Source: Prevotella sp. UBA2444 (GTDB lineage: Bacteria > Bacteroidota > Bacteroidia > Bacteroidales > Bacteroidaceae). From it: 20,283 nt of DNA. Numbering within the stretch: position 1 is the stretch's first letter; each line of letters begins with the position of its first letter. Shown here piece by piece: positions 6,765 through 15,247 of the stretch. The notes below the pieces were generated by a model. That model searched no databases and had not been told where the DNA came from. It saw only the letters and a program-made list of their open reading frames with translations. The stretch is from contig DDQK01000032.1 of NCBI GenBank assembly GCA_002342665.1, forward strand, positions 1-20,283. Reading direction: 5' to 3'. A program made the position numbers and the translations under genes.

Positions 6765-8113
6765 ATCGCGTTCTTTTTAAAGAATTTCTCGATGTTGTTC
6801 AGTTTCTGTTCGTGACAGAACACCATCACCGAGTCGCCGGGCTCGATGCGGGAGTTACCATTCACGAGCATGCCCTGTCCTTTGCGCACCAGTCCGCCGA
6901 TGGTCACGCCGAAGGGCAGTCCCAGGTCTTTCACGGGCTTCTTGGTCACCTTCGAGCCCTCAGCCACTGTGAACTCAGCCACTTCAGAGTCGACGAGCAT
7001 CAGCGAGCGTAGATTGCTCACCTCGGCACCCAGCATCAGTTGGTAGATATGGCTGGCCGCCACCGTTTTCTTGTTGATGATGGTACCGATGTCGAGTCCT
7101 TCGGCCATGCTGACGTAGTCGAGGTTCTCCACCATGGCCACGGTCTTGCGCACCCCCAGTTTCTTGGCAGTCAGACAGGCCAGGATATTCGTTTCGGCAT
7201 TGCCTGTGAGGGCCACGAAGGCCTGGGTGTTCTTGATGCCTTCTTCTTCGAGGAGTCCCAGGTCGCGGCCGTCGCCGTTGATGACCATCGCGTCGCTGTC
7301 GCCCAACAGCTCGTTGAGTTTCTCGCAACGGCCTGGGTCAGTCTCGATGATGCGGAAGTTCATATAGTCGGGTTTGGTGAGTGCAGCCCTGACGGCCGTC
7401 TTGCCACCACCCATGATGATGACGTTCTTCACGTCGGTATAATGCTCCTTGCCCACAATCTTGCGGATGTAGGGGATATACTCCTTGGTTGTCATGATGT
7501 AGACCAGGTCGTTGACGCGCAGTTCGTCGAGTCCACCGGGGATGATGGTGTCGTTGCCGCGCTTCACGGCCACTACGTGGTAAGGGTCGTCGGGACCGCT
7601 GAGTTCACGTAGCGGACGGTTCAGTATCTCTGCCGTCTCCCTCAGTTTGATGCCGAGTAGCACGAGGGCTCCGTCGTGGACGTCCCATCGCTGTCGAACC
7701 CACGACATCTTCAGGCCGTTGTTGATATCGATGGCTGCCAGTACCTCGGGGTACACCAGTGAGTCGATGCCGAGTTCCTGGAAGAATTTCAGGTTCTGTG
7801 GCTTCAGGTATTCATAGTTGTCGATGCGTGCCACCGTCTTCTTGGCCCCCAGGGCGTGGGCGATGATACATGCAGATATGTTCGTACTCTCCTCGGTGGT
7901 CACTCCCACGAAGAGGTCGGCATGTGCCACGCCTGCATCCTTCAGGGCCTGGATGCTGGTAGGTGAGGCGTTGTAGGTCATCACGTCATAGTCTGCCAGA
8001 CGGTTCAGACAGTTCTCTCTCTCATCGATAAGCACACAGTCCTCGTGTTCCCTTGAGAGTAGTTTCGACAGGTGAGTTCCTACGGCACCTGCACCGGCAA
8101 TGACGATCTTCAT
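6758..8113 (-). CDS. trkA: Trk system K+ channel regulatory protein TrkA
   Basis: This cytoplasmic nucleotide-binding subunit gates TrkH. The 451 residues form two tandem RCK units, each a Rossmann domain followed by a TrkA-C domain. The first Rossmann motif is intact (IAGAGAVG, residues 5-12, with the acidic residue D30 closing the second strand). The second is altered: MGGGKTA at 234-240 has no Gly at the last position, suggesting weaker or absent dinucleotide binding in that half. Its ATG abuts the end of a 7-bp tandem repeat that reaches back to the dxs stop codon. Confidence 0.95.
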   Translation of the reverse strand: MKIVIAGAGAVGTHLSKLLSREHEDCVLIDERENCLNRLADYDVMTYNASPTSIQALKDAGVAHADLFVGVTTEESTNISACIIAHALGAKKTVARIDNYEYLKPQNLKFFQELGIDSLVYPEVLAAIDINNGLKMSWVRQRWDVHDGALVLLGIKLRETAEILNRPLRELSGPDDPYHVVAVKRGNDTIIPGGLDELRVNDLVYIMTTKEYIPYIRKIVGKEHYTDVKNVIIMGGGKTAVRAALTKPDYMNFRIIETDPGRCEKLNELLGDSDAMVINGDGRDLGLLEEEGIKNTQAFVALTGNAETNILACLTAKKLGVRKTVAMVENLDYVSMAEGLDIGTIINKKTVAASHIYQLMLGAEVSNLRSLMLVDSEVAEFTVAEGSKVTKKPVKDLGLPFGVTIGGLVRKGQGMLVNGNSRIEPGDSVMVFCHEQKLNNIEKFFKKNAIW

Positions 8114-8152
8114 TGTTTACTGTTTATAGTTTACAGTTTACGGTTTACAGCT
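8112..8152. repeat. Tandem 7-bp repeat between dxs and trkA
   Basis: Read on the minus strand there are five units: CTGTAAA, CCGTAAA, CTGTAAA, CTATAAA, CAGTAAA, then CAATG, whose ATG is the trkA start codon. The first units encode the last residues of dxs (CKP), and the third supplies its TAA stop (8138-8140). The array fills the whole junction. Confidence 0.85.
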
Positions 8153-10036
8153 TAGGATGGCTTTGGCGATGCCGTCGGCATCGATGCCCACGATGTGCTG
8201 CAGTTCGTCCACGGTGCCGTGCTCTACGAAGTTGGTGTCGGGCATACCCAGACGTATCACCTGTGGGTGGTAGCCGTGGTCGTTCATCCATTCCAGCACT
8301 GCCGAGCCGAGTCCTCCGTTCTTGACACCGTTTTCCACCGTGATGATACGGCTGAACTTACGGCCTACCTCATCGAGGATATCTTCGTCGATGGGCTTCA
8401 GGAAGCGCATGTCGTACATTGCACATTGGATATTGAGGGCAGAACATTTTCTGACGGCTTCAAGGGCATTGTTGCCGATGGGGCCGATGGATAGCACGGC
8501 CACGTCGCTGCCGTCGGCGAGCTTGCGGCCCGTGCCCACTTTGATTTCCTCCAGCGGACAGCGCCAGTCCTGGAGCACGCCGCCACCTCGTGGATAGCGT
8601 ATCACGAAGGGACCCTTGTCGGGCAATTGGGCGGTGTACATCATCCGTCTGAGTTCATGTTCGTCGAGGGGCGAGCAGATGGTCAGGTTGGGGATGGGGC
8701 GCAGTGCCGCCAGGTCGAAGGCGCCATGGTGTGTGGGCCCGTCCTCGCCAACCAGTCCGGCACGGTCCAGACAGAACACCACGTTGAGCTTGAGCATTGC
8801 CACGTCGTGGATGATGTTGTCGTAGGCCCTTTGGGCAAAGGCGCTGTAAATGTTGCAGAAAGGCAGTAGTCCGTCTTTGGCCATACCTCCCGAGAAGGTG
8901 ACGGCATGTCCCTCGGCGATTCCCACGTCGAAGGTTCTTTCCGGCATCTTCTCCATCATGATGTTCATCGAGCAGCCCGTAGGCATGGCAGGGGTGACAC
9001 CGACGATCTTGGGGTTCTGTTCAGCCAGTTCCAGCAGGGTATGTCCGAACACGTTCTGGTATTTCTGTGGTTTGTTGGGGTCGCGGTCCACGATGCGCTC
9101 ACCGGTGTCTGGATTGAACTTGCCCGGTGCATGCCAGGTGGTGACGTCCTTTTCTGCCGGAGCATAGCCGTGACCTTTCTGTGTGTGCAGGTGTAGCAGC
9201 TTCGGCCCTTTCATGTCCTTGATTTGTCGCAGGATGCGCACCAGCTCCTTCACGTTGTGCCCGTCGAAGGGTCCGAAGTAGCGTATGTTCATACCCTCGA
9301 AGATGTTCTGCTGCTGCGATATGACGCTTTTCAGCGCGTTCGACAGTCGGATGATGCCTTTCTTGCGGTCTTCGTTGAGCACGCCCTTGCCGTAGAGCCA
9401 CCGTGAGGCCTTGAAGCGCAGGGCGTTGTAGGTCTCGTTGGTGCTCAGGTTGAGCAGGTATTGTTTCATGCCGCCCACCGAACGGTCGATCGACATGTTG
9501 TTGTCGTTGAGGATGATCAGCAGGTCGTTGGGGCTCGACGATACATTGTTGAGGCCTTCGAAGGCCAGTCCTCCACTCATGGCGCCGTCGCCGATGACGG
9601 CCACCACCTTCCGCCCGCTGCCCTGGGCGTTTGCAGCCACTGCCATTCCCAGTGCTGCCGACACCGAGTTGGAGGCATGGCCACAGGCGAATGTGTCATA
9701 TTCACTCTCCAGCGGTGACGGGAAGGGACGGATGCCGCCCAGCTTCCGGTTCGTACAGAACTGCTCCCGTCGCCCGGTGAGTATCTTGTGGCCGTAGGCC
9801 TGATGGCCCACGTCCCATACGATGCGGTCTTCGGGGGTGTTATAGACATAGTGAAGGGCAACGGTAATCTCGGCAACACCGAGACTCGACGCCAGATGAC
9901 CGGGATTGACCGCTACCTCCTGGACAATGTCCTGTCGCAGTTCGTCGCACACCTGGGGGAGCTGGTCTACCTGCAGTTTGCGTAGGTCTTCCGGGTATTG
10001 TATCTTGTTTAATAGTCTTAAATCCTTTTGTTCCAC
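8138..10036 (-). CDS. dxs: 1-deoxy-D-xylulose-5-phosphate synthase
   Basis: The enzyme condenses pyruvate and glyceraldehyde 3-phosphate using thiamine diphosphate, the first step of the MEP isoprenoid pathway. Numbering from the GTG at 10036 (632 residues), the ThDP/Mg motif is GDGAMSGG (149-156) with NDNNMSID further on, the catalytic Glu is E375 in GIAEGHAVT, and [15 protein letters not shown] (424-438) forms the pyrimidine-domain signature. A transketolase C-terminal domain ends the protein. The frame stays open to a TTG at 10063, but that codon overlaps the -7 promoter box and so cannot be in the message. No ATG exists in frame over the first 100 residues, so GTG 10036 is the best start. 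It is the first gene of the dxs-trkA-trkH-manA run. Confidence 0.93.
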   Translation of the reverse strand: MEQKDLRLLNKIQYPEDLRKLQVDQLPQVCDELRQDIVQEVAVNPGHLASSLGVAEITVALHYVYNTPEDRIVWDVGHQAYGHKILTGRREQFCTNRKLGGIRPFPSPLESEYDTFACGHASNSVSAALGMAVAANAQGSGRKVVAVIGDGAMSGGLAFEGLNNVSSSPNDLLIILNDNNMSIDRSVGGMKQYLLNLSTNETYNALRFKASRWLYGKGVLNEDRKKGIIRLSNALKSVISQQQNIFEGMNIRYFGPFDGHNVKELVRILRQIKDMKGPKLLHLHTQKGHGYAPAEKDVTTWHAPGKFNPDTGERIVDRDPNKPQKYQNVFGHTLLELAEQNPKIVGVTPAMPTGCSMNIMMEKMPERTFDVGIAEGHAVTFSGGMAKDGLLPFCNIYSAFAQRAYDNIIHDVAMLKLNVVFCLDRAGLVGEDGPTHHGAFDLAALRPIPNLTICSPLDEHELRRMMYTAQLPDKGPFVIRYPRGGGVLQDWRCPLEEIKVGTGRKLADGSDVAVLSIGPIGNNALEAVRKCSALNIQCAMYDMRFLKPIDEDILDEVGRKFSRIITVENGVKNGGLGSAVLEWMNDHGYHPQVIRLGMPDTNFVEHGTVDELQHIVGIDADGIAKAILSCKP

Positions 10037-10060
10037 AGCATAAATGTTGTATAAACTCTG

Positions 10061-10090
10061 CAAAGATACGAATTATTTCACAATTCCCAA
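10061..10090 (-). promoter_or_regulatory. Promoter of the dxs-trkA-trkH-manA run
   Basis: On the minus strand TTG (10090-10088) is followed by 19 bases and TATCTTTG (10068-10061). The predicted start near 10055 gives a leader of about 19 nt to the GTG start of dxs. It is back-to-back with the promoter of the lipoate ligase and glycine cleavage genes. Confidence 0.75.
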
Positions 10091-10160
10091 TGACAATTCA
10101 CAATAATTTATTATTTTCTGTGCAAAATGCAATGATAGCAGAATAAATTATCGTTAAATA

Positions 10161-10192
10161 TTTGCAGTTTACATAAATTCTTCATATTTTTG
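10161..10192 (+). promoter_or_regulatory. Promoter of the lipoate ligase and glycine cleavage operon
   Basis: TTTG (10161-10164), 20 bases, then TATTTTTG (10185-10192) matches the Bacteroidetes consensus. Predicted transcription starts near 10198, about 23 nt before the ATG at 10221. No glycine riboswitch-like pair of aptamers fits in so short a leader, so control by glycine, if any, would act at the promoter. Confidence 0.75.
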
Positions 10193-10220
10193 CAGCATCA
10201 ATGATTCACTGCTGCCTAAA

Positions 10221-10937
10221 ATGATGAAGTACATCGCTTTGCCTGACCATAAGGTGTGCCGTAGCCTCTCGTTCTATCTGGCGATGGAGGAGTACGTGGC
10301 GCGCCATGTCGGTGAGCCCGACTGCTTCTTCATGTGGCAGGTGATGCCGAGTGTGATCTTCGGCAGGAATCAGGTGGCAGCTAACGAGGTGGACTTCGAC
10401 TACTGCCAGGCGCATGGCATCCGTGTGTTCCGTCGGAAGAGTGGGGGAGGCTGCGTGTATGCCGACATGGACAATGTGATGCTCTCTTTCATCACTGCCG
10501 AGGAGAATGTGGGCCTTGCCTTCAACCGTTTCGTGAACATGGTGCTGCTCGTGCTCCGTAAGATGGGCATCGAGGCCACGGGTACCCGGCACAACGACGT
10601 GATGATTGGCGACCGTAAGGTGTGCGGCACCGCTTGCTATCATCTCAGCGGGCACAGCATCGTACACTCCACGATGCTCTACTCGACGAACATGGAGCAC
10701 ATGCTCCACGCCATCACGCCCCCGGCAGAGAAACTTCAGAAACGGGGCATCGAGAGTGTCCGCCAACGTGTCACGCTGTTGAAAGACCACACCTCACTGG
10801 GTCTTGATGAGGTCAAGCGACTCATCCGCGACACCCTTTGCGATGGTGAGCGCGTGCTGACTCCCGACGAGGTGGCAGCCATCGAGCGCCTGGAACAGGA
10901 CTACCTGGACAAGGATTTTATCAACCTATTACAATAA
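10221..10937 (+). CDS. lplA: Lipoate--protein ligase A family protein
   Basis: This is a cytoplasmic member of the BPL/LplA/LipB fold that attaches lipoyl or octanoyl groups to a Lys of acceptor domains. The 238-residue protein shows RRKSGGGCVYAD (71-82), a variant of the family RR.SGGG.VYHD loop, then RHNDV (123-127) and DRKVCGTACY (131-140) with the lipoyl-AMP-binding Lys at K133. It lacks the C-terminal accessory domain of E. coli LplA, so it may depend on a partner or act as an octanoyl/lipoyl transferase. It leads the glycine cleavage operon, 6 bases before gcvT, so GcvH is its probable substrate. Codon ATG 10224 is an alternative start two residues' worth of sequence away at most. Confidence 0.85.
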   Translation: MMKYIALPDHKVCRSLSFYLAMEEYVARHVGEPDCFFMWQVMPSVIFGRNQVAANEVDFDYCQAHGIRVFRRKSGGGCVYADMDNVMLSFITAEENVGLAFNRFVNMVLLVLRKMGIEATGTRHNDVMIGDRKVCGTACYHLSGHSIVHSTMLYSTNMEHMLHAITPPAEKLQKRGIESVRQRVTLLKDHTSLGLDEVKRLIRDTLCDGERVLTPDEVAAIERLEQDYLDKDFINLLQ

Positions 10938-10943
10938 TAATCT

Positions 10944-12053
10944 ATGGCAATCAGACAAGAACTGGAAAAGAAAAGTAAGCGCACGTGCCTCTACGACAAG
11001 CACGTGTCACTGGGAGCCACGATGGTGGAGTTCGGCGGCTTCGACATGCCCTTGCTCTATCAGAGTGGTGGTATCGCTCCGGAGCATTTCGCCGTCCGTG
11101 AGCATGTTGGACTGTTCGATGTGTCACACATGGGTGAGGTCACGGTGCGCGGCAACGATGCAGAGCGCTACGTGCAGCACATCTTTACCAACGACATCGC
11201 CGATGCTCCCGTGGGCAAGATATTCTATGGCATGATGTGTTATGAAGATGGTGGTACCGTCGACGACCTGCTGGTATACAAATTGGGAGAGAATGATTTC
11301 TTCCTCGTCATCAACGCAGCCAATATCGACAAGGACTGGGCTTGGATGCAGGAACATGCAGACGGCTTCGATATCGACCTGCAGAACCGTAGCAACTTCT
11401 ATGGTCAGATAGCCCTCCAGGGCCCGGAGGCGGAACACGTGATGGAGACCGTCCTCGCCATCCCTTGCAGGGAGATGGTGTTCTACACTTGTGTTAGGTT
11501 AGGGGAGGTCATCGTCTCCCGCACCGGCTACACCGGCGAAGACGGCTTCGAGCTCTACGGCTCTCACGACTATATCCGCGACTGTTGGGACAAGCTCATT
11601 GCTGCTGGTGTACAGGCCTGTGGCCTCGGATGCCGCGACACCCTGCGCTTTGAGGTGGGACTGCCTCTCTATGGCGACGAACTGTCCCGGGAGATCACTC
11701 CCATCATGGCAGGACTGGGTATGTTCGTGAAGTTCGACAAGTCCGAATTTATCGGCAGGGAGGCCTTGCTGAAGCAAAAGACAGAAGGCCCGGCGAAGAG
11801 ACTCGTGGGCATCGAACTCTCCGACAAGGCCATCCCCCGTCATGGCTATACGGTGCTTTCCAAGGAAGGCGACCCCATCGGCGAGGTCACCACGGGCTAT
11901 CACACCCTCTCCACCGACAAGAGCGTTTGCATGGCCCTCGTCGACAGTCAGTATGCAGCCCTTGGCACGGAGGTGCAGATCCAGATCCGCAAGAAAGTGT
12001 TCCCGGGCGTTGTGGTGAAAAAGAGATTCTACGATAAACATTATAAGAAATAA
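10944..12053 (+). CDS. gcvT: Glycine cleavage system T protein (aminomethyltransferase)
   Basis: GcvT takes the aminomethyl group from lipoylated GcvH, releases ammonia and transfers the carbon to tetrahydrofolate, making 5,10-methylene-THF. The 369-residue length is normal. Signatures include GGFDMPLLY near residue 31, LFDVSHMGE (57-65), GGTVDDLLVYK (103-113) carrying the Asp that corresponds to the catalytic Asp101 of the E. coli enzyme, SRTGYTGEDGFEL, and GCRDTLRFEVGLPLYG in the folate-binding half. It follows the lipoate ligase by 6 bases and precedes gcvH by 15 bases. Confidence 0.96.
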   Translation: MAIRQELEKKSKRTCLYDKHVSLGATMVEFGGFDMPLLYQSGGIAPEHFAVREHVGLFDVSHMGEVTVRGNDAERYVQHIFTNDIADAPVGKIFYGMMCYEDGGTVDDLLVYKLGENDFFLVINAANIDKDWAWMQEHADGFDIDLQNRSNFYGQIALQGPEAEHVMETVLAIPCREMVFYTCVRLGEVIVSRTGYTGEDGFELYGSHDYIRDCWDKLIAAGVQACGLGCRDTLRFEVGLPLYGDELSREITPIMAGLGMFVKFDKSEFIGREALLKQKTEGPAKRLVGIELSDKAIPRHGYTVLSKEGDPIGEVTTGYHTLSTDKSVCMALVDSQYAALGTEVQIQIRKKVFPGVVVKKRFYDKHYKK

Positions 12054-12068
12054 ATAGTAATTAGTATT

Positions 12069-12449
12069 ATGGCAAAAGTGATGGAAGGACTCTACTACTC
12101 GGAGTCACACGAATATATCAGAGTAGAAGGTGAATATGGTTTCATCGGCATTACCGACTATGCCCAGCAGGCCCTGGGCGCCGTGGTCTATGTGGATATG
12201 CCCGAGGTCGACGATGAGATAGAGGCTGGTGAGGAGTTCGGCGCCGTGGAGAGCACGAAGGCTGCCTCAGAGCTGATGGCTCCTGTCAGCGGCACGGTGG
12301 TAGAGGTCAACGAGGCCCTCGAAGACCAGCCCGAACTGATCAACGAGGATGCCTATGCCAACTGGATCATCAAGGTTGAGCTCTCAGACAAGTCTGAGCT
12401 CGGCAACCTCATGGACGCCAAGGCCTACGAGGCTTTCTGCGAGAAGTAA
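12069..12449 (+). CDS. gcvH: Glycine cleavage system H protein
   Basis: GcvH is the lipoylated shuttle carrying the aminomethyl group from the P protein to the T protein and passing electrons to dihydrolipoamide dehydrogenase. The 126-residue protein contains ESTKAASELMAP with the lipoyl-acceptor Lys at K64 on the hairpin turn, preceded by the usual IGITDYAQQALG segment. The TAA stop is immediately followed by a 7-bp tandem repeat leading to gcvPA. Confidence 0.97.
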   Translation: MAKVMEGLYYSESHEYIRVEGEYGFIGITDYAQQALGAVVYVDMPEVDDEIEAGEEFGAVESTKAASELMAPVSGTVVEVNEALEDQPELINEDAYANWIIKVELSDKSELGNLMDAKAYEAFCEK

Positions 12450-12479
12450 TGTTCAATGTTCAATCTTCAATGTTCAATG
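12450..12479. repeat. Tandem 7-bp repeat KTTCAAT x4 between gcvH and gcvPA
   Basis: After one base following the gcvH stop come GTTCAAT, GTTCAAT, CTTCAAT, GTTCAAT and then G, so the last unit supplies the AT of the gcvPA start codon ATG at 12477. The array makes up the whole 27-base spacer. The same unit, in the same order, recurs before lpd. Confidence 0.95.
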
Positions 12480-13793
12480 GATTACAAGTATTTCCCACAT
12501 ACCGAAGACGACCTGCAGGCGATGCTCGGCAAGGTGGGCGTAGAGTCGCTCGACGACCTCTATGCCCAGATTCCCGAGAGCATCCGCTTTCAGGGCGACT
12601 ACGACCTGCCGCTGTCGCAGAGCGAGCTCGAGATACGGCAGGCTTACGACCTTCTGGGGCGTGAGAACCGCCAGCTCGTCTGCTTTGCCGGTATGGGCGT
12701 CTACGACCATTACGCCCCGGCGGCGATTCCCAATCTCCTCTCGCGCTCCGAGTTCCTCACCTCCTATACCCCCTATCAGGCAGAGATATCCCAGGGCACG
12801 CTCCACTACATCTTCGAGTATCAGTCGATGATGGCCAGCCTGACGGGGATGGATGTGTCTAATGCCTCGATGTACGACGGTGCGACGGCTGCTGCCGAGG
12901 CCATGATGATGGCCGTAGCCGCTGGCAAGAAAGTCAGCAAGCTGCTCGTGGCTGGCACCATCAATCCCCTGAAGTATCAGGTGCTGAAGACCTACGCCCT
13001 CCATCATGGCATTGAGTTGGAGGTGCTCTCCATCATGAATGGTGTCACCAGCCTCGACGAAGTGAAGACCCGTCTTGCAGAGGGAGGCTATGCCGGCGTG
13101 CTGGTGCAGCAACCTAATGTCTATGGCATCGTCGAGGACTTCACAGGCTTCGCAGATGCGTGCCACGAGCAGAAGGCCCTCTTCATCGTCGACAGCGTCG
13201 CTGCCGATCTCGCCGTGCTGAAGACGCCGGGCGAGTGGGGAGCCGATATCGCCGTGGGCGATGGCCAGAGTCTTGGCATCCCGATGTCCTACGGCGGTCC
13301 TTACGTCGGCTATATGTGCTGCACGGAGAAACTGATCCGTAAGATGCCGGGTCGTATCGTGGGCATGACCCGTGACAGCCGCGGCCAGCGGGCCTTCGTG
13401 CTCACCCTCCAGGCCCGTGAACAGCACATCCGTCGTCAGAAGGCCACCTCTAATATATGTAGCAACCAGTCGCTGATGGCCCTCTGGGTCACGGTCTACA
13501 TGTCGCTCATGGGGCCCCAGGGACTTCGTGAGGCCGCAGAGCTTTCCTATGCGGGTGCCCACTATCTCTGCGACGAACTGTTGAAGACCGGCCACTTCCG
13601 TCTTTGTTACGACAAGCCCTTCTTCAATGAGTTCTATATCACCTACGACGGCGATGCCGATGCGCTCTACAAGCGTTTCATCGATGCGGGCTTCCTCGGA
13701 GGCATCCGCTTCGAACAGGGATTCCTCTTTGCCGTCACCGAGAAGCGTACGAAGGAAGAAATTGACAAACTCGTAAAGATAGTAGCCTTATGA
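12477..13793 (+). CDS. gcvPA: Glycine dehydrogenase (decarboxylating) subunit 1
   Basis: This is the N-terminal half of the split P protein, which together with GcvPB forms the PLP enzyme that decarboxylates glycine and loads GcvH. From ATG 12477 it has 438 residues beginning [12 protein letters not shown], the normal N terminus. The frame extends to an ATG at 12456, but those codons are the 7-bp repeat and are not credible protein. [25 protein letters not shown] and [12 protein letters not shown] are typical of the family. The stop overlaps the gcvPB start (ATGA at 13790-13793), so the two subunits are translationally coupled. Confidence 0.95.
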   Translation: MDYKYFPHTEDDLQAMLGKVGVESLDDLYAQIPESIRFQGDYDLPLSQSELEIRQAYDLLGRENRQLVCFAGMGVYDHYAPAAIPNLLSRSEFLTSYTPYQAEISQGTLHYIFEYQSMMASLTGMDVSNASMYDGATAAAEAMMMAVAAGKKVSKLLVAGTINPLKYQVLKTYALHHGIELEVLSIMNGVTSLDEVKTRLAEGGYAGVLVQQPNVYGIVEDFTGFADACHEQKALFIVDSVAADLAVLKTPGEWGADIAVGDGQSLGIPMSYGGPYVGYMCCTEKLIRKMPGRIVGMTRDSRGQRAFVLTLQAREQHIRRQKATSNICSNQSLMALWVTVYMSLMGPQGLREAAELSYAGAHYLCDELLKTGHFRLCYDKPFFNEFYITYDGDADALYKRFIDAGFLGGIRFEQGFLFAVTEKRTKEEIDKLVKIVAL

Positions 13794-15196
13794 ACAACCG
13801 ACTATACGGAAACCTGATTTTCGAACTCTCCCGTGAGGGGCGCCGAGGCTACAGCCTGCCCCGCAACAACTTCGGCGACTACAAGATACCCGACGACATC
13901 CGCCGGAAGGAGGAGGCTGCGCTCCCCGAATGCGACGAGCTGACGGTGGTGCGCCACTACACTAATTTGTCGAACAACAACTTCGGCGTCGATACGGGAT
14001 TCTATCCCCTCGGCTCCTGTACGATGAAGTATAACCCCAAGATCAATGAGGAGATAGCAGCCCTGCCCGCCTTCCAGAACCTGCACCCCCTGCAGCCAGA
14101 GAAGACCGTGCTGGGAGCTAAGGCCCTCATCATCATGCTCGACAAGGCTCTGTGCGCACTCACTGGCCTGGCCCACTTCACCTTCAAGCCATACGCCGGT
14201 GCCCACGGAGAACTGACGGGACTGATGACCATCGACAACTACCACCGTTCGCGTGGCGACCTCCAGCGCAAGAAGGTCATCGTGCCCGACTCGGCCCACG
14301 GCACCAATCCCGCTTCAGCCGCTGTCTGCGGCTTCGAGATTGTCGAGGTGAAGTCTGATTCCAATGGCCTCGTCGATCTCGTCGACCTGAAAAGGCTGGT
14401 GGAACAGGAGGGGCCCACTATCGCCGCGATGATGATGACCAATCCCAATACCCTCGGTCTCTTCGAGGTGCATATCCCGGAGATAGCGAAGCTCATCCAC
14501 GACTGTGGTGGCCTGATGTACTACGACGGTGCCAACCTCAACCCCATGCTCGGGGCCTGTCGTCCCGGCGACATGGGCTTCGACGTGATGCACATCAATC
14601 TGCACAAGACCTTCTCCACCCCTCATGGTGGCGGAGGCCCCGGCAGCGGCCCCGTCGGCGTCCGCGAGGGCCTGCAGCAGTTCTTCCCCTTCGTGTCGCC
14701 CTATCAGGGCAATTTCGCCGTGATGCTCCGCGCCTATACCTACATCCTCTCCCTGGGTCGCGACCAGATCAAGTACGTTGGCCCGCTCGCCACGCTCAAT
14801 GCCAATTACGTCAAGGAGTCGCTGAAGGATGTCTATGAACTGCCTATCGACACCACGTGTTGCCACGAGTTCGTCTTCGACGGCCTGAAGGACAAGCAGA
14901 GTGGAGTCACCACGATGGATGTGGCCAAGCGCCTGCTCGACTACGGCTATCATGCCCCCACCATCTACTTCCCCCTGCTCTTCCATGAGAGTCTGATGAT
15001 TGAGCCCACGGAGAATGAGTCGAAGGAGACGCTTGACGGTTTCATCGCCGTGATGCGTAAGATCGCCGAGGAAGCCAAGACCGATCCCGAACAGGTGAAG
15101 TCGGCGCCCCACACGACACCCATCGGCCGTGTCGACGACGTTCTCGCCGCCAAGCATCCCATAGTCACCTACCGACAGCTCAAGGCGGAAGCCTAA
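13790..15196 (+). CDS. gcvPB: Glycine dehydrogenase (decarboxylating) subunit 2
   Basis: This is the C-terminal, PLP-carrying half of the split P protein, 468 residues. The Schiff-base Lys is K273 in [17 protein letters not shown], followed by the Gly-rich loop that covers the active site; SCTMKYNP (76-83) and [11 protein letters not shown] (167-177) are other family landmarks. It overlaps gcvPA by 4 bases. The TAA stop runs straight into the longest heptamer array of the window. Confidence 0.96.
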   Translation: MNNRLYGNLIFELSREGRRGYSLPRNNFGDYKIPDDIRRKEEAALPECDELTVVRHYTNLSNNNFGVDTGFYPLGSCTMKYNPKINEEIAALPAFQNLHPLQPEKTVLGAKALIIMLDKALCALTGLAHFTFKPYAGAHGELTGLMTIDNYHRSRGDLQRKKVIVPDSAHGTNPASAAVCGFEIVEVKSDSNGLVDLVDLKRLVEQEGPTIAAMMMTNPNTLGLFEVHIPEIAKLIHDCGGLMYYDGANLNPMLGACRPGDMGFDVMHINLHKTFSTPHGGGGPGSGPVGVREGLQQFFPFVSPYQGNFAVMLRAYTYILSLGRDQIKYVGPLATLNANYVKESLKDVYELPIDTTCCHEFVFDGLKDKQSGVTTMDVAKRLLDYGYHAPTIYFPLLFHESLMIEPTENESKETLDGFIAVMRKIAEEAKTDPEQVKSAPHTTPIGRVDDVLAAKHPIVTYRQLKAEA

Positions 15197-15247
15197 TGTT
15201 CAATCTTCAATGTTCAATGTTCAATCTTCAATGTTCAATGTTCAATG
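15197..15247. repeat. Tandem 7-bp repeat KTTCAAT x7 between gcvPB and lpd
   Basis: Seven perfect units follow the gcvPB stop with first bases in the order G, C, G, G, C, G, G, and the final unit supplies the start of the lpd ATG (15245). With the gcvH-gcvPA array the unit order suggests a higher 21-bp period (two G units then one C unit). The array makes up the entire 48-base spacer. Confidence 0.95.

Noticed and set aside
10091..10221. Glycine riboswitch upstream of the glycine cleavage operon
   Set aside because: The predicted leader is only about 23 nt, too short for an aptamer, and no aptamer-like conserved core was seen.
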